Source of the DNA: an uncultured Collinsella sp.
GTDB lineage: Bacteria; Actinomycetota; Coriobacteriia; Coriobacteriales; Coriobacteriaceae
NCBI GenBank assembly: GCA_900758475.1
Contig: CAAERQ010000021.1
Location: forward strand, 106,095-170,094
DNA: 64,000 nt
Direction: 5' to 3'
The notes below the pieces were generated by a model, which was not told where the DNA came from, ran no database searches, and saw only the letters and a list, made by a program, of their open reading frames with translations. A program made the position numbers and the translations under genes. This document shows, one piece after another, positions 59,328-64,000 of the stretch (positions are counted from its first letter, which is position 1; each line of letters starts with the position of its first letter).

Positions 59328-59518
59328 GTGTGTTGGACAACCTCCCCCTCACGCGGCTCAGGCTCGACGCGGCTCTGAGCGACCACCAACTGGGCGATGA
59401 GCTCGATGAGCGCGGGATCAGGCTCCACCTGCTCGCCATAGAGAGGGAGCTTGAGCGCCTCGACCTCCGCATCTCTGCCCTTGTGCACCGGGACGCCCCT
59501 TACCAAGACAACCCCTAG
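59324..59518 (+). CDS. Small helical protein of the mobilization operon
   Basis: A 64-residue, Leu/Asp/Arg-rich helical protein that starts in an ATGA overlap with the ATPase and stops 9 nt before the next gene. No family is recognised. The tight packing supports a real gene. Confidence 0.55.
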   Translation: MSVLDNLPLTRLRLDAALSDHQLGDELDERGIRLHLLAIERELERLDLRISALVHRDAPYQDNP

Positions 59519-59527
59519 GAGGAAAAG

Positions 59528-59983
59528 ATGGAAGAAAAGACCAAGGTCATGAGCTTGAGGCTCTCGCAGGGAGACTACCGGCGCCTTCACGCCTACGGGG
59601 TCTCGAAGGGCCTCTCCGACAGCGCCGCCGCCCGCGAGCTCATCGCGGGCGGCCTCGCCGCCGATGGCCTCGCGCTCTACAGCTCAGAGCTCGGCACGTA
59701 CCTACGGGGCGTCGTTCAACCGCTCCTCGACCAGGTCGACGAGACGCTCGAGGCGAGGAACGCCGAGCAGGAGGACCGCATCGCCCGCGTGGTCCACCGC
59801 GCCACCCGCGCCTCCATCGTCGCCGCGATAGCGGCGGTGGAGATCGAGAAGGGCACCTTCGCGGGGCTCGACGGCGTCAGCGCCGCCGACATCTACGCGA
59901 CCTACGACAAGCAGGCAGGGCTGATCCAGGCGGGCTACACACTGGAGGAGGCGAGGGAGCGTGTGCGCCGTGGGAAGGAGTAG
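59528..59983 (+). CDS. Ribbon-helix-helix relaxosome accessory protein (MobC-like)
   Basis: A 151-residue protein. Residues 5-40 match a ribbon-helix-helix start (KVMSLRLSQGDYRRLHAYGV), followed by a long helical region. Its place directly before the relaxase and its 23-nt overlap with it fit a MobC-type DNA-binding accessory factor. AGGAGG precedes the ATG. Confidence 0.68.
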   Translation: MEEKTKVMSLRLSQGDYRRLHAYGVSKGLSDSAAARELIAGGLAADGLALYSSELGTYLRGVVQPLLDQVDETLEARNAEQEDRIARVVHRATRASIVAAIAAVEIEKGTFAGLDGVSAADIYATYDKQAGLIQAGYTLEEARERVRRGKE

Positions 59984-61316
59984 CCTTTTCGTCAACGCGC
60001 GCGTCCACCTCCCCGGCTCGAAGGGACGCGCCGCCGTCTCGGCGAGCACCATCGGCTACATCGCCACGAGGCCGGGCGCAGACGCCTCGCCAACCCCCGG
60101 GGACCTCAGGCGCGCCGAGATGGCCGAGCGCATGGCACTGGCGGGCTACTATGCCGAGCGCCCTGGCTCGACGGCCCTGTTCGACCAGGACGGCGCCGTC
60201 CCCCTGAGCGAAGCGCGGGCACGCCTCGCCACCGCGGACGGGGCGCTCTCGACGTGGGTGGTCAGCGTCCGCCGCGAGGAGGCGGGCGAGCTCCGCCTCG
60301 GCTGCAAGGAGGAGTGGCAGCGGTGGTGCCGTCGGGAGCTGACGCCCGCCCTCGCGGTCGCGATGGGGGTGCCCGAGTCGTCCGTGCGATGGATGGCGGC
60401 CGAGCACGAGAACGCCCCGAACAGCAAGCACGTGCACGTGGTGGCCTGGTCTTCCGATGGCTCCTTCTCGTCGATCGTGCCCAGGAGGTGGCTCGAACGG
60501 GCCCGCGAGATGATGACGGACGCCGCGCTCGAGCCCGCCGTGAGGGTCGCCCTCTCTGAGCGCGACGTGGCGCGCCGCGCGGCGATCGAGGCGGCGCGGG
60601 CGATACCCGCCGAGAGCGTGAGCGTCGAGCTGCCGTCCACGGGACGCATCTCCTACGCGCACCTGAGGCGCTGGCACCCGGAGACGGCTTCGGACCTTCT
60701 CGACGCGCTGCGCCGCGTCGACAAGCTGCACCCGCGTATGGCCGAGGCGAAGTCGCTCTACCGCGAGGCGGTCGATCGCTGCGCGGAGCTCAAGGGGCTT
60801 ACCGGCGACGAGCGCACCCGCTACGTCCGAGCCGCCATGGACGACCTCGACGCCCGCAGGGCGAACGCTCTGCACCGCACCCTGGTGCCCGACCGCGCGG
60901 AGGCCGGGCCCGACGCGTCCGTGCGCTCCGCGGCGCCGACCGACGGCCCCGCCATCCGACGGGCAGCCGAGAGACGCATGAGGGGCGAGGTCGCCGCATG
61001 CGCGACGCGAAGGGAGCTGGACGCCGCCGCAAGCGCCGTCCGCGAGCGGCGCCCCGTCCCGGAGGGCCCGCTCAGATCGTGCCCGTCTTACCGCCGCGCC
61101 CTTAAGTCCGCACCCGCCGCTGCAGGCCGCGCCGCTCTCGCCGTGCTCGCCGCGGGAGCCAGCCAGGACCGACGGCGAGACGTTGCGGACGAGGCCGGTG
61201 AGGCCGCGCTGCGCATCCTGGCCCGGGCGGCACTCGCCGCCCTGCGCGCCGCGGCGGCCGCGGGCGGGGAAGCCGTTCGCATCAACAGTCGAGTCCAAAG
61301 GGAGGTCCGCCTATGA
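59961..61316 (+). CDS. Relaxase (MobL-like)
   Basis: A 451-residue protein starting at GTG 59961 after GAGGGAG. The region around residue 150 reads MAAEHENAPNSKHVHVVAWS, matching the metal-binding His-x-His strand of HUH relaxases such as MobL. A catalytic Tyr is likely in the N-terminal IGYIATRPG or in AGYYAER. The C-terminal half is Ala/Arg-rich and helical. It would nick the element at its transfer origin. It overlaps the accessory gene upstream and has an ATGA overlap with the next gene. Confidence 0.68.
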   Translation: MCAVGRSSLFVNARVHLPGSKGRAAVSASTIGYIATRPGADASPTPGDLRRAEMAERMALAGYYAERPGSTALFDQDGAVPLSEARARLATADGALSTWVVSVRREEAGELRLGCKEEWQRWCRRELTPALAVAMGVPESSVRWMAAEHENAPNSKHVHVVAWSSDGSFSSIVPRRWLERAREMMTDAALEPAVRVALSERDVARRAAIEAARAIPAESVSVELPSTGRISYAHLRRWHPETASDLLDALRRVDKLHPRMAEAKSLYREAVDRCAELKGLTGDERTRYVRAAMDDLDARRANALHRTLVPDRAEAGPDASVRSAAPTDGPAIRRAAERRMRGEVAACATRRELDAAASAVRERRPVPEGPLRSCPSYRRALKSAPAAAGRAALAVLAAGASQDRRRDVADEAGEAALRILARAALAALRAAAAAGGEAVRINSRVQREVRL

Positions 61317-61750
61317 GGAGGGCGAAGAGCTTCAACGACGAGGGATCGGGAATCCCGAGAGCCATGCTGGCGGGGTTCCTGGCCGGGGCGGCGGCGGATC
61401 TCGTAATCCTCCCCGCCGTCTGGAGCTGGCTCGTGCCGGCCGTAGGAGGCGTGGTCGATGCGGTGCTCCGCACCCTCTCGCCCGCCTCGCCGACGCCCCC
61501 TTCCGGCGCCATGGCCACCCCGCGCCTGGAGAACCCGCTTGCCGCGCTCCCCGGAATACTCTCCGGCGGGCAGCGCAGCGCGTTCCTCCTCGCGGCGCTG
61601 GGCGTGCTCGCGCTCTGCATAACCATCGCGCTCGCGAACCGCATCTCGCGCACCAGATGGATTCACGACGGCACGTGGGTGGGAGGCAGAAGGGCTCCGG
61701 GCGCGCCGATACACGGCGACGCGCGGCTCGCGTCCGGACCCTCATGTTAG
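61313..61750 (+). pseudogene. 5' fragment of a type IV coupling protein, cut by IS21
   Basis: A 145-codon frame. Two membrane segments (about 18-50 and 88-108) are followed by HDGTWVGGRR and IHGDARLAS, the segment that in VirD4/TraG coupling proteins precedes the ATPase domain. The frame then runs into the IS21 left end at 61745, whose TGTTAG supplies Cys and the stop. The ATPase part is therefore missing here and may resume right of the window. The assignment rests on topology and context. Confidence 0.6.
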
Positions 61751-61841
61751 CGCTAATCTAAAATTAACCACTTTCGCAAACGCATCTCGCCGAATGCGCT
61801 AACGCGCTTTCGCCGACCCCGCTAACGTACTTTCACCAACT
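61745..61841 (+). repeat. IS21 left terminal repeats
   Basis: The terminal repeat TGTTAGCGCTAATC... covers 61745-61777. Inner copies of GCGCTAACG plus CTTTCRCC lie at about 61794-61817 and 61820-61838. These are the expected multiple IstA-binding sites. Confidence 0.85.
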
Positions 61842-61893
61842 GCGCTAACGGAACTATGCTCCGATCGGGTATCCGACCCGGGAGGAGCGGGAT

Positions 61894-63126
61894 ATGGAGC
61901 GAAACGTAATGGGAGAGCTGAACGTCTACAGGGGGTCCGGCGCGAAGCCGAACTTCAGCGAGATCGCGAGGAGGCACGGCATGGACCGGCACACGGTCGC
62001 CAAGTACTGGCGGGAGGGCGAGGCCGCCGCCGACGGGAGGTCCGCGAGGGGCAGCGCCTTCGACCCGCTCGAGGAGGTGATCCGCGCGAAGGCCCAGCTG
62101 CCCGGGATGACCAAGATGGCCGTGTACGCGTTCCTGCGCGAGGGCCGCGGGGAGGGGCTGCCCGGGTACGGCGCCTTCACCGCATGGTGCCGGGGCCGCG
62201 ACGTGCCCTTCGGGGGTGTGGGCGGCCGCGAGCCGCACCCGCGGTTCGAGACGCCCCCGGGCAGGCAGCTGCAGTTCGACTGGAAGGAGGGCATGAGGCT
62301 CGTCGACTCGGAGGGCGAGGTCTTCGAGTTCAGCGTGTTCACCGCGACGCTCGGCTATTCCCGGAAGCACCGCTTCATACCGGTCAGGAGCCGCACGCTC
62401 GACGACCTGCTGTCCTGCCTGCTCGCCACCTTCACCCGCCTCGGCGGCGTCCCGGAGGAGTGCATCACGGACAACATGTCGTGCCTGGTGACCGTCTCGG
62501 GCCGCAGGAGGACCAGGCAGGAGAGGGCGTGGCGGTTCGCGCGGGAGGCCGGCTTCGAGCTCAGGCTCTGCGCGCCGCGCTCGCCGCAGACCAAGGGCAA
62601 GGACGAGTCGGCCAACCGCTTCCTGAACCGCCTGCTCGCCTACGGCGGCGAGTTCACCGGGTGGAGCGGCCTCGCCGAGGCGGTGGCCCGGATCGAGGCC
62701 CAGGCAAACTCAGAGCCGAACCGCACCACCGGCCTGCCGCCTGACGCGCTGTTCATGCGGGAGAAGGAGAGCCTGCGACCCATCGGGAACCTCCGTCTCC
62801 TCGAGTCGATGGTGGGCGACGTGAGCGTCCAGACCGTCCCGCCGACCATGCTCGTCAGGGCCGCCGGCAGGGAGTGGTCCGTGCCCAGGCGCTGCATCGG
62901 CCGGCGCGTGAGCGTCATAGCGATGCCCGGCGGCCAGGTCGTGGTGAGGATGGCCGGCGAGGAGGTCGCCGTCCACGACGCCGCGTCCGGGCCGTCGAGG
63001 CCCATCAACTATGACCCCGACCACTATGGGCAGGCCCTCGAGGGGAAGCGCGGCCTGGCCGACGCGGACATCGCCGAGGCCGCGCGCGCCAACCTCGCGC
63101 TGCTCGACTCGCTCGGAGGGGCGTGA
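61894..63126 (+). CDS. istA: IS21-family transposase IstA
   Basis: A 410-residue DDE transposase. The N-terminal helix-turn-helix (FSEIARRHGMDRHTVAKYW) binds the ends. The catalytic core shows the first Asp in LQFDWKEG, the second in ITDNMS and the Glu in KGKDESANRF. GGGAGGAG precedes ATG 61894. Length is within the IS21 range and no frameshift is seen, so the element looks potentially active. Confidence 0.95.
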   Translation: MERNVMGELNVYRGSGAKPNFSEIARRHGMDRHTVAKYWREGEAAADGRSARGSAFDPLEEVIRAKAQLPGMTKMAVYAFLREGRGEGLPGYGAFTAWCRGRDVPFGGVGGREPHPRFETPPGRQLQFDWKEGMRLVDSEGEVFEFSVFTATLGYSRKHRFIPVRSRTLDDLLSCLLATFTRLGGVPEECITDNMSCLVTVSGRRRTRQERAWRFAREAGFELRLCAPRSPQTKGKDESANRFLNRLLAYGGEFTGWSGLAEAVARIEAQANSEPNRTTGLPPDALFMREKESLRPIGNLRLLESMVGDVSVQTVPPTMLVRAAGREWSVPRRCIGRRVSVIAMPGGQVVVRMAGEEVAVHDAASGPSRPINYDPDHYGQALEGKRGLADADIAEAARANLALLDSLGGA

Positions 63127-63899
63127 TGGGCGCCGTCGCGGAGGGTAGCCCCTCGATCAGGGCGCAGGCGAACCTCTCCGCGCTCGGGCTGCACGAGATG
63201 GCGGCGTCCCTGCCCGACTACGTGAGGATGGTCGCCGCGGGCGAGCGGGGCTTCGCCTCCGCCCTCGAGGAGATGACGCGCGTCGAGGTCGCCGCCCGGG
63301 AGGTCAGGATTACCAGCCAGCGCATACGGTCGTCGGGGTTCCCCTACGTCAAGGGGCTGGCGGACTTCGACTGGGACTTCCAGCCGTCGGTCCCGCGCGC
63401 CGAGATCGAGGAGCTCGCGACCCTGAGGTTCGTCGAGCGGGCCGAGAACGTCCTGTTCGTGGGGAGCCCCGGCGTGGGCAAGACGCACCTCGCCGTCGCG
63501 CTGGGCATCGAGGCGGTCAGGGCGGGGCGCGAGGTCAGGTTCGTGGACTGCGCCCGGCTCGTCGAGGACCTGGAGGACGCCTCGTCGCGCGGCATCCTCA
63601 AGAAGAGGCTCAAGCACTACGCCCACTCGAGGCTGCTGATCATCGACGAGCTCGGCTACCTCGACGTCGGTAGCGCGGGCGCGGACCTGCTGTTCCAGCT
63701 GATATCGACGCGCTACGAGCAGCGCTCGACGATCATCACCACCAACGTGGGGATCAGCGGCTGGGGCAGGGTGTTCGGGGACGACGTGGCGGCGAGCGCG
63801 ATCGCGGACAGGGTGTGCCACCACTGCCACCTGGTCAAGATAACGGGCAGGTCCTACAGGCTGAAGGACCTGCCAAGGGACGGTCCCGTCAAGCCGTGA
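63126..63899 (+). CDS. istB: IS21-family helper ATPase IstB
   Basis: A 257-residue AAA+ ATPase related to DnaC that assists IstA in target capture. Walker A is GSPGVGKTH (about 117), Walker B LLIIDELGYL (about 175), and the sensor region is IITTNVGISGW. The ATG overlaps the istA stop by one base. The C-terminal NTP-binding arginine in ADRVCHHC is present. Confidence 0.95.
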   Translation: MGAVAEGSPSIRAQANLSALGLHEMAASLPDYVRMVAAGERGFASALEEMTRVEVAAREVRITSQRIRSSGFPYVKGLADFDWDFQPSVPRAEIEELATLRFVERAENVLFVGSPGVGKTHLAVALGIEAVRAGREVRFVDCARLVEDLEDASSRGILKKRLKHYAHSRLLIIDELGYLDVGSAGADLLFQLISTRYEQRSTIITTNVGISGWGRVFGDDVAASAIADRVCHHCHLVKITGRSYRLKDLPRDGPVKP

Positions 63900-63907
63900 C
63901 CGGAATC

Positions 63908-64000
63908 GGTGAAAATACGTTAGCGCAACCGGTGAAACCGCCTTTGCGCGAACGGCACGCCTGTTTAGCGAAACTGGTGAAAAATAGATTGACGCTAACA
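63908..64000 (+). repeat. IS21 right terminal repeats
   Basis: The inverted end covers 63968-64000. An inner copy GGTGAAAATACGTTAGC (63908-63924) matches, inverted, the left repeat at 61821-61838. Confidence 0.85.

Larger units (their letters stand above)
54932..64000. mobile_element. Integrated mobilizable element (left part)
   Basis: From the tRNA fragment rightward lie a tyrosine integrase, an inverted cargo gene, an excisionase-like protein, a RecA-fold ATPase, a ribbon-helix-helix protein, a relaxase and a truncated coupling-protein start. This is the order of many actinobacterial integrative elements. The right end and its attachment site are outside the window, beyond an IS21 insertion. 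Confidence 0.75.
61745..64000 (+). mobile_element. IS21-family insertion sequence
   Basis: A 2256-bp element bounded by TG...CA ends with 33-bp imperfect terminal repeats (26 of 33 match), encoding istA and istB with overlapping start and stop. The right end coincides with the last base of the window, so the target duplication cannot be checked. Confidence 0.9.

Noticed and set aside
59877..61298. 473-codon minus-strand frame opposite the relaxase
   Set aside because: Arg/Gly/Pro-rich translation typical of antisense in very GC-rich DNA; the plus-strand genes overlap in a coherent operon.

Overview
The window looks like a chromosome segment of a high-GC, Gram-positive gut actinobacterium of the Coriobacteriia, most like Collinsella. 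This is an inference from several features together: a sortase-anchored LPxTG protein, mannose-family PTS operons paired with SIS-domain deglycases, a DUF6273-type sensor kinase, and the general protein style. No rRNA, CRISPR array or intact tRNA was found. Most genes are on the plus strand with clear Shine-Dalgarno sites.

Layout. 0.3-2.5 kb is an oxidative-stress group (Fe-S type Rrf2 regulator, MutY-like glycosylase, rubrerythrin). 3.4-4.5 kb is a two-gene DUF6036/helix-turn-helix pair resembling a toxin-antitoxin unit. 4.5-8.6 kb holds rmuC, an ABC exporter and nth. 8.7-11.1 kb encodes a 779-residue coiled-coil surface protein. 11.2-15.3 kb, on the minus strand, is a signalling cassette: a membrane Ser/Thr kinase with a DUF6273-like outer domain, flanked by two paralogous FHA proteins. 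15.6-22 kb holds mfd, a PAP2 phosphatase, a threonine aldolase and a GNAT acetyltransferase.

22.4-49.8 kb is dominated by carbohydrate-amine metabolism. It has four GntR/UTRA regulators, four FrlB-like SIS-domain sugar isomerase/deglycase genes and two complete mannose-family PTS transporters (EIIAB-C-D and EIIA-B-C-D). Housekeeping genes are interspersed: recQ, lactate/2-hydroxyacid dehydrogenase, metA, 5-formyl-THF cyclo-ligase and an M16C protease. The best functional reading, by analogy with the Salmonella gfr locus, is uptake and phosphorylation of Amadori-type fructosamines followed by deglycation. Operator-like repeats before several of these genes suggest local GntR regulons. This part is also full of intergenic palindromic elements, including a roughly 150-nt element present twice with compensatory base changes in its helices, and a family of hairpins whose loops carry GGGACAG.

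50-54.7 kb is an accessory stretch: an AlbA_2/ATPase regulator behind two arrays of GAGAGATAA repeats, an HNH nuclease, a zinc-ribbon protein and a DUF5710 protein. At 54.93 kb lies the 3' half of a tRNA-Val(GAC), followed by a tyrosine integrase. This marks the left end of an integrated mobilizable element carrying integrase, a cargo gene, an excisionase-like gene, a RecA-fold ATPase, a ribbon-helix-helix protein, a relaxase, and the start of a probable type IV coupling protein. The last gene is cut by an IS21-family insertion sequence (istA, istB) that fills 61745-64000 and ends exactly at the window edge, so the right part of the mobile element lies outside.
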